From Oceanobacillus profundus (GTDB taxonomy: Bacteria > Bacillota > Bacilli > Bacillales > Amphibacillaceae), in assembly GCF_003515705.1 (NCBI RefSeq), contig NZ_QWEH01000001.1, forward strand, positions 372,001 to 436,000: a stretch of 64,000 nt of DNA, read 5' to 3'. The notes beneath the pieces were generated by a model. The model was not told where the DNA came from. It did no database searches and saw only the letters and a list, made by a program, of their open reading frames with translations. The first letter of the stretch is position 1; every line of letters starts with the position of its first letter. Of this stretch, positions 19,851 to 29,104 are shown piece by piece. A program made the translations under genes and the position numbers.

Positions 19851-20486
19851 TTACCATGGGCCTAACATCTCCAGACCTAGTGTTTCATATGGAATCTTTA
19901 ACCGAAAGGCTAGATTGTTTGCCTCGAGGTCTATCGTTTCCACTGCAACATGAAAATTACTGCGAATATCCATATCTGTAACTGCCACATAAATTTCCTG
20001 TTCTTGCGGATTGACCGTAACCCATTCTGGCATTGGAAGTAAGTCAGCCATATATTCCATGATTTTTTTGTTTGGGAGTTCTAATAAGCCAACCGATATG
20101 GACTTTTGTTTTAAAATAAGGTCGCCATTATCCTGCACTAATGGTTCGAAATGAACAGAAAGTGGGACCGTTGTTGAGAACACAGGCAGCTCTCCAATTA
20201 AATGGACATCTTCATCAAGTGATATACGATAGTAATGATCTGAATCTCCAAGTAATTGTTCAATGTATGCATTGACGAGATTATTCAAATTCTGTTTTGA
20301 TGTTCGTATAATAAACTCAGAGCTTTCTTGATCGCCTCGTTCATGGCGGACTGGAGCTTTATTTTCCGGAACAGGTCCAAATAAGAGTGCGAAAAGCACA
20401 ACAAAAACAATGCCATTAAAGATTAGCAAGCTATAGAAAGCTTTTTTCCATTTGTTACGTTTCAAACGCTGTTTTCTATCTGACAT
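19851..20486 (-). CDS. ypmS: YpmS family protein (DUF2140)
   Basis: A 211-aa protein with one N-terminal membrane anchor (about residues 15-37) and an extracytoplasmic DUF2140 domain. Typical segments are EFIIRTSKQNLNNLVNAYIE and the C-terminal LAFRLKIPYE. Function unknown. In B. subtilis ypmS follows the lipase-like ypmR, the same order as here. The first ATG of the frame (20495) is too close to AAGGATG; the ATG at 20486 is nine bases from it and fits better. Only 11 bp separate it from ypmR. Confidence 0.88.
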   Translation of the reverse strand: MSDRKQRLKRNKWKKAFYSLLIFNGIVFVVLFALLFGPVPENKAPVRHERGDQESSEFIIRTSKQNLNNLVNAYIEQLLGDSDHYYRISLDEDVHLIGELPVFSTTVPLSVHFEPLVQDNGDLILKQKSISVGLLELPNKKIMEYMADLLPMPEWVTVNPQEQEIYVAVTDMDIRSNFHVAVETIDLEANNLAFRLKIPYETLGLEMLGPW

Positions 20487-20497
20487 AGCGTTCATCC

Positions 20498-21403
20498 TTA
20501 TCTTCTATTTGTAATATAGTCAAGTACTCGTTCAGCTATTAGATAATACCCCTCATAATTTGGGTGGAAATTATCTTCAGCAAATAAGTTCGTGGCTTTC
20601 ACTGTAAATAAATCTTCGGTTGGTATAAATGTAATATTTTCGTATTCACTAGCAATGTTGCTGCTTGCAGTGTTCCAGGCTCCAACAATTAAATCGAGCT
20701 CTTTAATATCCTTAAAATATTGTTGGAAAGGGTTATAAAAGCCGACAAGATATATATGAGTGTCTGGATTTAATGCAATAATGGTCTCAAATATTTGCCG
20801 AATTCGGGATTCATAGCCATCCATTTCGGCAACAAAGTCATCGATAACAAGGTGCATAATGTTTTCCCTGGCGATTTTCATAATATCATTTGCACCAATT
20901 GTAATCAGTACTAAATCGGAATCCGCTATTTCTCTGGCGATCTTTTCCTGTCCCAGACGCTTGAGCAATTGATCTGTACGATTCCCGCGCTTCCCAAAGT
21001 TAACAATCTCTACAGATTGCAATCCATCATTGATTGTTCGGTCTAATATTCCAATATAACCACCTTGATCCGTTTCATCACCAACACCTTGGGTAAGTGA
21101 ATCACCGATTGCCACAATCTTGGTTTCTTGATTACTGAAGAAACTAATTGTATTCTGTAGTGCACCAGATATATTTGGTGGAAATCCCGTTTGATCAGTA
21201 TCTTCTTCTTGTTTTTGGTTTTCTTTACTTGTATCTGACTCATCATTCACTTCATGATCTTCAAATTCTTGTTGCATATCTTGCTCGGGCTGAGTGGCTG
21301 GCTCCTTACTCATTTCATTTGACGGTTGCATAAAAAAAATAATGAAAGCTCCGATAATCAGAAGGGAAAAGGTTATATAAACATACTTTTTCAAGTTAAT
21401 CAC
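20498..21403 (-). CDS. ypmR: YpmR-like SGNH/GDSL lipase-esterase
   Basis: Membrane-anchored SGNH hydrolase (301 aa): N-terminal span at about 7-25, a long Glu/Gln/Asp-rich linker to about residue 75, then the catalytic domain. Block I is VAIGDSLTQG with the nucleophile Ser near 103, block III ITIGAND, and block V DNFHPNYEGY with Asp and His near 277-280. The likely reaction is ester hydrolysis of lipids or acylated wall polymers outside the cell. Predicted operon with ypmS, whose gene begins 11 bp downstream. Confidence 0.9.
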   Translation of the reverse strand: MINLKKYVYITFSLLIIGAFIIFFMQPSNEMSKEPATQPEQDMQQEFEDHEVNDESDTSKENQKQEEDTDQTGFPPNISGALQNTISFFSNQETKIVAIGDSLTQGVGDETDQGGYIGILDRTINDGLQSVEIVNFGKRGNRTDQLLKRLGQEKIAREIADSDLVLITIGANDIMKIARENIMHLVIDDFVAEMDGYESRIRQIFETIIALNPDTHIYLVGFYNPFQQYFKDIKELDLIVGAWNTASSNIASEYENITFIPTEDLFTVKATNLFAEDNFHPNYEGYYLIAERVLDYITNRR

Positions 21404-21846
21404 ACCTATGCAGTTATCTCTTAATATAATATGGAAAAAAGGCTAATTTGTCCGCTTTATAACTATTCGAAATGGATTTATAAATTATATACCCTTTCAA
21501 GCACTCCTGTAAAATTATGCTTAAAGAAATCATGGTGTTTGGCTATATATGTATTGCTTGTTATCCATTATTTCAAGGAAGATCCGTAGTGTCTATATCT
21601 TAATCGTTTATTCAGAACATCCATTATAAGTTTAATCAATAATATAAAAAGTTAAACTTGAAGTTGATCTTAAATATCGATTGTTTGTTGCATCATAAAT
21701 ATAGCGGTGAACTACTGGGACAGGAGCAAAAATTGTTCCAGCAGATTCTACTAATAATAGGAAGTCCGTATACGCACAATCCTTATTTACACATGAGTTC
21801 ACACTTTCCTTTAAATACGAACATAACAAAATATAATGCTTAATTA
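21404..21846. other. Intergenic region without a supported gene
   Basis: About 440 bp. One imperfect inverted repeat, AAGTTTAA/TTAAACTT (21629-21636 / 21652-21659), is visible. An 86-codon minus-strand frame crosses it but starts inside the metY terminator and has no ribosome site, so it is not called. Confidence 0.4.
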
Positions 21847-21848
21847 AA

Positions 21849-21877
21849 AAATCGCCCTCTGTTAAAGAAGGCGATTT
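21849..21877 (-). terminator. Terminator of metY
   Basis: An 8-bp GC-containing stem AAATCGCC / GGCGATTT, with a T-run on the minus strand (from 21850 down to 21841). Confidence 0.8.
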
Positions 21878-21946
21878 AAATTTTAGGTCCACTCTTTGGG
21901 GATATTCCCGGTTTGATGGAGATGTAAACCTGATTATATATAGTGT

Positions 21947-23644
21947 TTAAACTGTAACAGTTGCTTGCGTATTATTGCTTCGAAGCTGAAGTGCTAATGC
22001 AGCTGGATTTACCTCTGTAACAATAATTCCCGTCGCATTTGCATGCTGCAATGTTTGATTTGTGCTTGCTGCTCCTTCGGCAAAAATAAATTTTATTTCT
22101 TTATTTACCAATTGTTCAATAACTGCAGCTGGAAGTTCTTTATCCTTAACCCATAATGCATCAATAGGAGATGAAATTACAGATAATTCATTAGCTGGAT
22201 CATCTTCTACAGAAATGATTTCAAAACCAAGTTTTTCTAAGGATTTCGTTTCGCTTTGATCAATCCCGATGCTAGCAATAACTTTTTTGCGAATACCTTC
22301 CTGACGATTAAATGGAGAGGAAAGCAAGCTTTTAATTACAGCGTCATTCGATTGTTGTGCAGCTTGATTAACTCCAGTTGCTTGATCAATTGCTTGCTCT
22401 AAGTCTGCCAGAATATCTTCTACAGCTTCTAGTCCAATCGACAAGCGGACAAGCTCTTCAGTTACACCGCTTTTCTTCAAATCTTCAGCATTTAGCTGCT
22501 GATGTGTCGTTGAAGCAGGATGGATGATTAAGGATTTAGCGTCTCCAACATTTGCTACATGTGACCATAGCTTCACATTGTCGATTAGCTTTCTACCTGC
22601 ATCGCGTCCCCCTTTGATACCGAATGTAATAATCGATCCATAGCCGCTCTTGAAATATTTCTTAGCAAGCCCATGTGATGGATGTTCCTTTAAACCAGGG
22701 AAGCTGACCCATTCTACTGCTTCATGTTTTTGTAAATAGGCAGCAACTTTTTCTGCGTTCTGTGCGTGTCTTTCAATTCGTAAATGTAGCGTTTCTAGAC
22801 CTTGTAAAAATAAAAATGCACTTTGGGGGCTTAAGCATGCACCGATATCACGTAATAATTGAACACGAAGTTTTGTAATAAATGCTGTTGGACCAAGATC
22901 TTTATATTTTAAGCCGTGATATGTTTCGTCAGGCTCGGTGAAGCCAGGGAATCGATCGTTATTCCAGTCAAATCTTCCACCATCAACAACGACCCCGCCA
23001 ATTGTCGTTCCGTGACCGCCGATCCATTTTGTTGCGGAATGAATAACAATATCTGCGCCCCAAGTGAGCGGTTTTGCGATATAAGGGGCAAAAGTATTAT
23101 CAATAATTAATGGAATATCATGAGCATGTGCAATATCAGCAACAGCTTCTACATCAAATACGTAAAGACTTGGATTTGTGATGATTTCACCAAATATAGC
23201 TTTTGTTTTATCGGTAATCGCAGCTTCAAATTCCTCCGGTTTTGTACCATCAACAAATTTTACTGTAATCCCATAGCGTGGAAGGGTCGCTGCAAAGAGA
23301 TTGTACGTACCGCCATATAGGTTGCTGTCCGCAATAATTTCATCCCCAGCTTCCGCGATATTCAAAATTGCTAGCGTAATAGCAGCCATTCCGGATGATG
23401 TTGCAACAGCACCAACCCCATCCTCCAGCTGAGCAACACGCTGTTCAAATGCATCAACCGTTGGATTCATAATACGAGAATATATATTACCTGATTCTGC
23501 TAAACCAAATAAGTTTTGTGCATGTTCTGTATCACGGAAAACATAAGAAGTTGTTTGATAGATTGGAACAGCACGCGCACCTGAAGTTGGGTCCGGCTGT
23601 TGACCACCATGAAGTAATACCGTTTCTGGCTGAAATTGTGACAT
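21947..23644 (-). CDS. metY: O-acetylhomoserine sulfhydrylase fused to a CoA-binding-like domain
   Basis: PLP enzyme making homocysteine from O-acetylhomoserine and sulfide (MetY). Residues 1-430 are a complete Cys/Met-metabolism enzyme, with [20 protein letters not shown], and the PLP lysine in [12 protein letters not shown] near residue 205. The remaining 135 residues form a second domain: [40 protein letters not shown] and [11 protein letters not shown] followed by GIIVTE resemble the Rossmann-like CoA_binding_2 (YccU) fold. Usual MetY proteins are about 430 aa. GGAGG fixes the start at 23644. A SAM-I riboswitch controls it, and a dispersed repeat lies in its leader. Confidence 0.93.
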   Translation of the reverse strand: MSQFQPETVLLHGGQQPDPTSGARAVPIYQTTSYVFRDTEHAQNLFGLAESGNIYSRIMNPTVDAFEQRVAQLEDGVGAVATSSGMAAITLAILNIAEAGDEIIADSNLYGGTYNLFAATLPRYGITVKFVDGTKPEEFEAAITDKTKAIFGEIITNPSLYVFDVEAVADIAHAHDIPLIIDNTFAPYIAKPLTWGADIVIHSATKWIGGHGTTIGGVVVDGGRFDWNNDRFPGFTEPDETYHGLKYKDLGPTAFITKLRVQLLRDIGACLSPQSAFLFLQGLETLHLRIERHAQNAEKVAAYLQKHEAVEWVSFPGLKEHPSHGLAKKYFKSGYGSIITFGIKGGRDAGRKLIDNVKLWSHVANVGDAKSLIIHPASTTHQQLNAEDLKKSGVTEELVRLSIGLEAVEDILADLEQAIDQATGVNQAAQQSNDAVIKSLLSSPFNRQEGIRKKVIASIGIDQSETKSLEKLGFEIISVEDDPANELSVISSPIDALWVKDKELPAAVIEQLVNKEIKFIFAEGAASTNQTLQHANATGIIVTEVNPAALALQLRSNNTQATVTV

Positions 23645-23710
23645 AATAAAATTCCTCCTTGAAATGTTATGTTTTTTTACTAGAAAACTATAAACTTTAA
23701 TACCGTGGAT

Positions 23711-23986
23711 CACTTGGCTACCGAAACAGCCACGTCCAGCTCCAGCGCTAAAGCTGTAGCGAGACTTCCCTCGCCTCCGTACGATAAAGAAGACTTGCCG
23801 ACTGGCTAAGACATGAGACCTAGTCGCACTTATACCCTTGTGGTGAAAGTCAACATTGACTCTAGGTAAAAGGATGGCCGACTAAAACCAGGCTACGCCT
23901 AACATCGGCATACCCCTAAAGGGGCATGTTTCCTTTATCTCCTGCGGCTCAGTCCGTACGTCGCTAACCGGGCGCTTACGCTTTTG
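23711..23986 (+). repeat. Interspersed repeat copy A, internally deleted, inside the metY leader
   Basis: A 276-bp copy of the family also present at 40687-41064 (reverse) and 48837-49208. Similarity to copy B is very high outside two gaps. The first missing block corresponds to the AGATGAAC hairpin of copy B, the second to the GTTCGA hairpin and neighbouring sequence. A therefore runs from TTTCCTTT through ATCTCCTGCGG to CTCAGTCCGTACG. It lies between the riboswitch terminator and the metY ribosome site, so it is transcribed with metY whenever the switch is on. Confidence 0.85.
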
Positions 23987-24002
23987 TGTTTGAAGAGGGA
24001 AA

Positions 24003-24166
24003 ATGAAAAAGCCCTCTTCCTAAGAAGAGGGCGTATGTACGAACCGTTCCTCCTCTCATCTTCCAGGTTTTTACCCTGTAGGATTTAGCACCGTTACAAG
24101 CAGGTTAATGCTTTAAGGTTGCCGGGCTTCATAGGGCCTATTCCCTCCGCCGCTCTTGATAAGAGA
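24003..24166 (-). ncRNA. SAM-I riboswitch (S box) with terminator, controlling metY
   Basis: On the minus strand the aptamer starts at CTCTTATCAAGAG (about 24166) and ends with GATGAGAG (24053-24060), which forms P1. Core S-box elements are present in order: GGCGGAGGGA, GGCCCTATGAAGCCCGGCAA, ACGGTGCTAAATCC and the final P1 strand. The terminator stem GCCCTCTT/AAGAGGGC (24011-24018 / 24025-24032) is followed by a T-rich run. High SAM should terminate transcription and lower metY expression. The unusual point is the long transcribed tract of about 360 nt between terminator and start codon. Confidence 0.95.
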
Positions 24167-24296
24167 TGTTGCATTATTTAAGTTAGTGTGAGTATACAAT
24201 GAATTCTATTATCTGTCAATGATGTTTTCTGAAAAGTTTAAATTAGGTTGAATGTAATTGCATGTTACAGGATTTACCTAAAGCTAGAGATTCATT

Positions 24297-25202
24297 TTAA
24301 TGTGTTCTCAAACGACGCTGCGAATTTTTATAAATAGACGCCATATATATAAATAAAGCAGTCCAAATAAAAGCAAACGTAACTAGATGTGCTTGTGAGA
24401 AGGGCTCTTTATAGAAAAACACACCAATTACAAGCATCATGGTAGGTGTGATATATTGCAGGAAACCTACCATGGCTAGAGGAATCTGCTTTGCACCACT
24501 GGAAAATAACAATAGTGGAACAGCGGTAGCAATACCCGCTCCAATTAAAAATAGGTTCGTAACTGTTATAAATGGTGTAAAAGTAAATGAACCGCTTGGA
24601 ATAATCCATAAGTAAATAAGTGCGACTGGTGTAATAAGCAATGTTTCAATTGTCAGCCCGGAGATTGCGCTGACATTCACTGTTTTTTTCAGTAACCCGT
24701 ATAATGCAAATGTGGTTGCTAGAAGCAGTGAAATCCATGGAAATACACCGTAATTGAATGTTAAGTAAAGCACACCAATTGCTGCTAAAATAAAGGAAAG
24801 TAATTGACCTTTCGTTACAGGTTCTTTCAAAATGATAATTCCTAGTAAAATACTAATAAGCGGGTTGATATAGTATCCAAGACTTGCTTGCAGGATATGT
24901 CCTTGAACAACTGCCCAAATAAATAGAAACCAGTTTAATGTAATCACAATCGCGGCAGCTGTGATCCCAAGTAATTGCTTTTTCTTTTTCATAATTTGTC
25001 GGCATTCCTGTATGAAGTTATTCCATTTACCAAGAAAAATGACAAGAAGCAGCATAAATACTGCTGACCATGCTATTCGATGTGCTAGAATTTCCCCAGC
25101 TGGAACATAATCAATTTGTTTCCAGTACATTGTAATAATCCCCCATAAGAGGTAGGCACTGAATGTATAGATGATGCCGGTTTTCGTATGCCGATTATCC
25201 AT
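24297..25202 (-). CDS. rarD: EamA-family transporter RarD
   Basis: Ten-span drug/metabolite-superfamily permease of the RarD type, 301 aa. Characteristic segments are YLLWGIITMYWKQIDYVPA near the start, EILAHRIAWS, LQASLGYYINPLISILLG and the second EamA half with VGFLQYITPTMMLVIGVFFY. Physiological substrate unknown, although the family is linked to chloramphenicol sensitivity in E. coli and several relatives export amino acids. GGGAGG supports the ATG at 25202; the longer frame upstream lacks a site. It lies between metY and the divergent methionine gamma-lyase gene. Confidence 0.9.
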   Translation of the reverse strand: MDNRHTKTGIIYTFSAYLLWGIITMYWKQIDYVPAGEILAHRIAWSAVFMLLLVIFLGKWNNFIQECRQIMKKKKQLLGITAAAIVITLNWFLFIWAVVQGHILQASLGYYINPLISILLGIIILKEPVTKGQLLSFILAAIGVLYLTFNYGVFPWISLLLATTFALYGLLKKTVNVSAISGLTIETLLITPVALIYLWIIPSGSFTFTPFITVTNLFLIGAGIATAVPLLLFSSGAKQIPLAMVGFLQYITPTMMLVIGVFFYKEPFSQAHLVTFAFIWTALFIYMASIYKNSQRRLRTH

Positions 25203-25306
25203 TATATTTTCCCTCCTAAGCAGATTTTTTTGAACAACCTTTAACATTCCTATAATAGTAGATGGAATTTACCAATTTAGCAATCACTTAGCTTAGCTTA
25301 AGTTTT

Positions 25307-25320
25307 AGAAAACGCTTTCA
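25307..25320 (+). promoter_or_regulatory. cre site (CcpA) overlapping the methionine gamma-lyase promoter
   Basis: AGAAAACGCTTTCA differs from the TGWNANCGNTNWCA consensus only at its first base. It overlaps the proposed -35 box, which predicts repression during growth on preferred sugars. Confidence 0.7.
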
Positions 25321-25344
25321 TAATCAAGTTTTATTCGATATGAT
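25316..25344 (+). promoter_or_regulatory. Promoter of the methionine gamma-lyase gene
   Basis: -10 box TATGAT (25339-25344) and weak -35 TTTCAT (25316-25321) at 17 bp, about 45 bp before the start codon. Confidence 0.5.
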
Positions 25345-25386
25345 AGATGTGAGCGTAAGAGACATCTATTAAGAGGGGGTTTGACG

Positions 25387-26577
25387 ATGACACAAAAACA
25401 AAATCAAAAACGTATTGAAACGGCTGTCATCCATGAAGGCTATGATACTAAAGAAATGCTTGGGAGTCTTTCCACACCCATTTTTCAAACATCTACCTAT
25501 ACATTTGAAACTGCGGAGCAGGGGGAACGTCGCTTTGCCGGTGAGGAGTCGGGCTATATTTATTCTCGCCTGGGGAACCCAACCGTCCGTGTGCTTGAAG
25601 AGCGTATTGCGACTTTAGAAAAGGGAGAAGCTGGTCTTGCATTTGGATCGGGAATGGCGGCAGTGTCAGCTGTTCTCATTGCACTCACCAAAGCAAATGA
25701 TCACATTATATGTTCATCGGGTTTATATGGATGTACGTTTGGATTTCTAACGATGATGCGAGAAAAGTATAATATAACTACTGATTTTTCGGAGATGAAA
25801 TCAAAGGAAGAGCTTCGCAGTCTTATTCGGCCAGAAACGACCGTCATTTATGTAGAGACACCGATTAATCCAACGATGCGCTTAATCGATTTACAGCAGG
25901 TGGCAGAGGTTGCAAAGGAATACGGTATTCCGGTTGTAGTGGACAATACATTTTCTTCTCCTTATTTACAACAACCATTGGAATTAGGGTGCGACATTGT
26001 CCTTCATAGTGCAACGAAATATATCGGCGGACATGGAGATGTAATTGCAGGTTTAGTCGTTGGCAAAAAATCCTTTATTGATATGCTTTCCAATACAACA
26101 CAAAAAGATATCGGCGGGGTTATATCTCCATTTGATGCATGGCTTTTACTGCGTGGTTTAAAAACATTGGCGGTTCGTTTGGACCGTCACTGTGACAATG
26201 CCCGAAAAATTGTGGCACAGCTGAAGATGCACCGGCAAGTCGCTAACGTATATTATCCAGAAGATGACGACAATCCGGATCTTGCGATAATGGAAGGACA
26301 AATGAGACGTGGAGGGGGAGTCATTTCCTTTGATGTGAAAGGGAATAAACAGCAGGCGCAGCAGTTGTTGAATCAATTGGGTTTCTTAAAAATTGCAGTA
26401 AGTTTAGGCGATGCCGAAACGTTAATTGAGCATCCTGCTACAATGACACATGCAAGCATACCATATGAAGTTCGGCAACAAATGGGTATCACAGACCAGC
26501 TCATTCGACTTTCAGTCGGACTGGAAGCGTGGGAAGATATTTGGTCTGATTTAGAGCAGGCTTTAGATCAATTATAA
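25387..26577 (+). CDS. Methionine gamma-lyase
   Basis: PLP enzyme that splits methionine into methanethiol, 2-oxobutyrate and ammonia. At 396 aa it is a typical trans-sulfuration family member. The cysteine of LYGCTFGF near residue 116 is characteristic of methionine gamma-lyases, whereas cystathionine enzymes have other residues there. YSRLGNPTVR and the PLP lysine in HSATKYIGGHGD (about residue 211) are present. ATG at 25387 fits AGAGGGGG better than the TTG two codons earlier. A near-perfect cre site suggests catabolite repression. It is divergent from rarD, and the synthetic gene metY lies 1.7 kb away under the opposite signal. Confidence 0.9.
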   Translation: MTQKQNQKRIETAVIHEGYDTKEMLGSLSTPIFQTSTYTFETAEQGERRFAGEESGYIYSRLGNPTVRVLEERIATLEKGEAGLAFGSGMAAVSAVLIALTKANDHIICSSGLYGCTFGFLTMMREKYNITTDFSEMKSKEELRSLIRPETTVIYVETPINPTMRLIDLQQVAEVAKEYGIPVVVDNTFSSPYLQQPLELGCDIVLHSATKYIGGHGDVIAGLVVGKKSFIDMLSNTTQKDIGGVISPFDAWLLLRGLKTLAVRLDRHCDNARKIVAQLKMHRQVANVYYPEDDDNPDLAIMEGQMRRGGGVISFDVKGNKQQAQQLLNQLGFLKIAVSLGDAETLIEHPATMTHASIPYEVRQQMGITDQLIRLSVGLEAWEDIWSDLEQALDQL

Positions 26578-26601
26578 GAAAAGCAGCACTCATTTTACAT
26601 G

Positions 26602-26643
26602 CACGTCTAATGCTAATTATTTTCTAGCATGGACGTGTATTTT
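26602..26643 (+). terminator. Terminator after methionine gamma-lyase gene
   Basis: Outer stem CACGTC/GACGTG (26602-26607 / 26632-26637) and inner ATGCTA/TAGCAT (26610-26615 / 26625-26630), followed by TATTTTATTT. Confidence 0.75.
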
Positions 26644-26730
26644 ATTTGTACTTTAATAATAGAATTGGATAGGTAGGGTGGATATTTTAACTTGAAGTTT
26701 ATATAAAATGTGGATTAGTGTATTTAAATG

Positions 26731-26795
26731 GATTGTGCGTCTCCCCGATGCTCTTCTTCCCACAGGAGTCTACGTATATTTCCTCCGCTAGTATA
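26731..26795 (-). repeat. Probable truncated Bacillaceae interspersed repeat
   Basis: The stretch around TCCCACAGGAGT (26759-26770, i.e. ACTCCTGTGGGA on the minus strand) next to CTACGTATATTTCC resembles one half of a dispersed intergenic repeat I associate with Bacillaceae genomes. That association is from memory and unverified. Only one half is present. It sits in the 494-bp gap before cls, which contains no supported gene; a 66-codon frame crossing it is treated as chance. Confidence 0.4.
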
Positions 26796-27071
26796 TGCTC
26801 ACCAGTTATTACTTGTGGAATTAATAAAAACGATATCGATGCGATCCCGGACGGCGATTATTGCACATACTTGAAGAAAACAGCCGATAAGTTAGTTCGC
26901 AGTTTCTTTCAAACATGATAAAAAGAAAATTTCCCTACTATGTTTTAACTTTTGTTGGATAGGCTAAATAGTATGCATGAAACATCGGAAAAGCAGCGCA
27001 TCACTAACCTGGATTAAATTTCTGTGCTATATTAGATAGTGGAAATATACGTTTAGAGGGAGATTGATACG

Positions 27072-28511
27072 ATGGGAATACTGTCGTTTTTACTCGGACT
27101 TATAATCGTTTTAAATATTGCATTGGGTATTTCTATTGTATTTTTGGAAAGGAAAGATCCAACGTCTTCATGGGCATGGTTAATGGTATTACTATTTATT
27201 CCCATTGCTGGCTTTATCCTTTATTTAATTTTTGGTAAACCAATAAGCAACAGACGAATTTTCACCTGGGATAAGAAAAGCAGGCTGGGTGTGAAAACGA
27301 CTGTTCAATCGCAGCTGCGTTCCTTGGAGGATGAGGATCTCCATTTTAATGATGAAGCAATGCAGGAGTATAGCGATCTGGTGTATCTACTATTAAGAAA
27401 TGACGATGCTATTTTTTCACAAGATAATGCGGTAGAAATTTATACCGATGGAGAAGAAAAATTTGAAGCGTTGATTCAGGATTTGCAAAAGGCAAAAGAC
27501 CATATTCATATGCAATACTATATTATGAGAAGTGACGAGCTCGGTCAGCGTTTAGCAGAGGTTCTCATAAAAAAAGCGAATGAGGGTGTTGATGTACGAG
27601 TGCTCTATGATGACATGGGATCACGTTCTTTAAAAAGAAGCTATGTAAAGCGATTAAAGAACGCTGGTGTTATGGTAGAGGCGTTTTTTCCTTCTAAGCT
27701 CATCATCAACTTTAAAATAAACTATCGAAATCATCGTAAGCTAACGATTATAGATGGGAAGATTGGCTATATTGGTGGTTTCAATGTTGGTGATGAATAC
27801 CTCGGAAAAAGCAGGAAATTCGGATACTGGCGTGACACGCATCTACGTGTAATGGGGGAAGCTGTTCAAAGCTTACAGACTCGCTTTATTCTCGATTGGA
27901 ATCAAGCATCCAAAAATGATATTCTATATGATGATCGCTACTATAACACGAGTACAAGTGGAGACGTAGGCGTTCAGATTGTTTCAAGCGGTCCGGATAC
28001 AGAATGGGAACAAATAAAAAATGGCTATATTAAAATGATTATGGCGGCAAAGGAATATATTTACATTCAAACACCTTATTTTATACCAGATGAAAGTGTG
28101 AAAGATGCATTGCGAATTGCTGCATTATCCGGTGTAGATGTGAAAATTATGATTCCGAATAAACCAGATCATCCATTTGTGTACTGGGCAACGTTGTCCA
28201 GTAGTGGAGAACTATTAACGGCTGGTGCAGAGGTATTTATTTATCAAAACGGTTTTCTCCATGCGAAAACAATTGTCGTCGACGGGAAAATTGCATCAGT
28301 AGGGACTGCAAACATTGATGTTCGCAGCTTCCGTCTCAATTTTGAAGTAAATGCATTTTTATATGATACCGAAATAGCTGATCGGCTAGTTCAAAAATTT
28401 AACAATGATATTAAATTATCGACACAAATGACGAAGAAGCTGTATGATCAAAGAACAATCGGCATCCGATTTAAGGAATCAATTTCTAGACTAATTTCGC
28501 CAGTGCTATAG
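27072..28511 (+). CDS. cls: Cardiolipin synthase
   Basis: Membrane phospholipase-D-family enzyme joining two phosphatidylglycerols into cardiolipin. The 479-aa chain has two N-terminal membrane spans (about 3-25 and 37-56, with the usual DPTSSWAWLMVLLFIPIAG) and two HKD motifs: HRKLTIIDG near residue 222 and HAKTIVVDG near 397. Both catalytic His-Lys pairs are intact. AGAGGGAG precedes the ATG. The thioesterase gene follows 60 bp later. No sporulation-specific promoter was recognised. Confidence 0.94.
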   Translation: MGILSFLLGLIIVLNIALGISIVFLERKDPTSSWAWLMVLLFIPIAGFILYLIFGKPISNRRIFTWDKKSRLGVKTTVQSQLRSLEDEDLHFNDEAMQEYSDLVYLLLRNDDAIFSQDNAVEIYTDGEEKFEALIQDLQKAKDHIHMQYYIMRSDELGQRLAEVLIKKANEGVDVRVLYDDMGSRSLKRSYVKRLKNAGVMVEAFFPSKLIINFKINYRNHRKLTIIDGKIGYIGGFNVGDEYLGKSRKFGYWRDTHLRVMGEAVQSLQTRFILDWNQASKNDILYDDRYYNTSTSGDVGVQIVSSGPDTEWEQIKNGYIKMIMAAKEYIYIQTPYFIPDESVKDALRIAALSGVDVKIMIPNKPDHPFVYWATLSSSGELLTAGAEVFIYQNGFLHAKTIVVDGKIASVGTANIDVRSFRLNFEVNAFLYDTEIADRLVQKFNNDIKLSTQMTKKLYDQRTIGIRFKESISRLISPVL

Positions 28512-28571
28512 TACGTTCCCAAAAGAAGCAGTAACTTATAGTAAATGGCAAGTCATCGGGAGGACAAGAAT

Positions 28572-29084
28572 ATGGAAGCAAAACCATGCTCAAACTCATT
28601 AGCAATTAAAACAACACACGTACTTCCGCCAGATACAAATGCTTTTGGTACATTATTTGGCGGAAAGTTAATGGCGCATATCGATGATATAGCAGCAATA
28701 GCGGCCGTGAAGCATGCAAGGAATCCTGTTGTAACTGCATCAACGGACTCGGTTGATTTCCTGGCACCTGTAAAAGTTGGCTATTCGATTTCAATCGAGG
28801 CATTTGTTACATGGACACATCATACATCGATGGAAGTTTTTGCGAAAGCAGTAACAGAAGATTTAGTAACAGGAGAAAGAAAGGTCAGCGCGACCGCGTT
28901 TATGACATTTGTAGCTATTGATGAAAATGGAAAACCTGTCCCTGTACCATCTGTTTATCCAGAAACAGACTTAGAAAAAATGCTCCATGAAAATGCAGCA
29001 TTACGTGCTAAGCGCAGAGGAGAAAGAAGACGACATTCTCAAGATCTCGCCAAAACCTTTGGTACAAAATACGCAATGGAATAA
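28572..29084 (+). CDS. Acyl-CoA thioesterase, hotdog fold (YkhA-like)
   Basis: Cytosolic hotdog-fold thioesterase of the YciA/YkhA/ACOT class (170 aa) that hydrolyses acyl-CoA esters. The family motif is visible: LPPDTNAFGTLFGGKLMAHI with the catalytic Asp in HIDDIAAIAAVKHA, then the STDSVDFLAPVKVG strand. GGGAGGA is correctly spaced for the ATG at 28572; the nine extra codons upstream contain that ribosome site. The basic C-terminal tail (RAKRRGERRRHSQ) is typical of bacillar homologues. A terminator shared with the convergent HxlR gene follows. Confidence 0.92.
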   Translation: MEAKPCSNSLAIKTTHVLPPDTNAFGTLFGGKLMAHIDDIAAIAAVKHARNPVVTASTDSVDFLAPVKVGYSISIEAFVTWTHHTSMEVFAKAVTEDLVTGERKVSATAFMTFVAIDENGKPVPVPSVYPETDLEKMLHENAALRAKRRGERRRHSQDLAKTFGTKYAME

Positions 29085-29104
29085 AAAATTGAGTCAGGCA
29101 TAAT

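Noticed and set aside
21632-21892. 86-codon minus-strand frame after metY
   Set aside because: It starts inside the metY terminator, lacks a ribosome site and shows no recognisable domain.
26718-26918. 66-codon frame upstream of cls
   Set aside because: Spans a dispersed-repeat fragment, no ribosome site, Cys/Pro-rich chance-like sequence.
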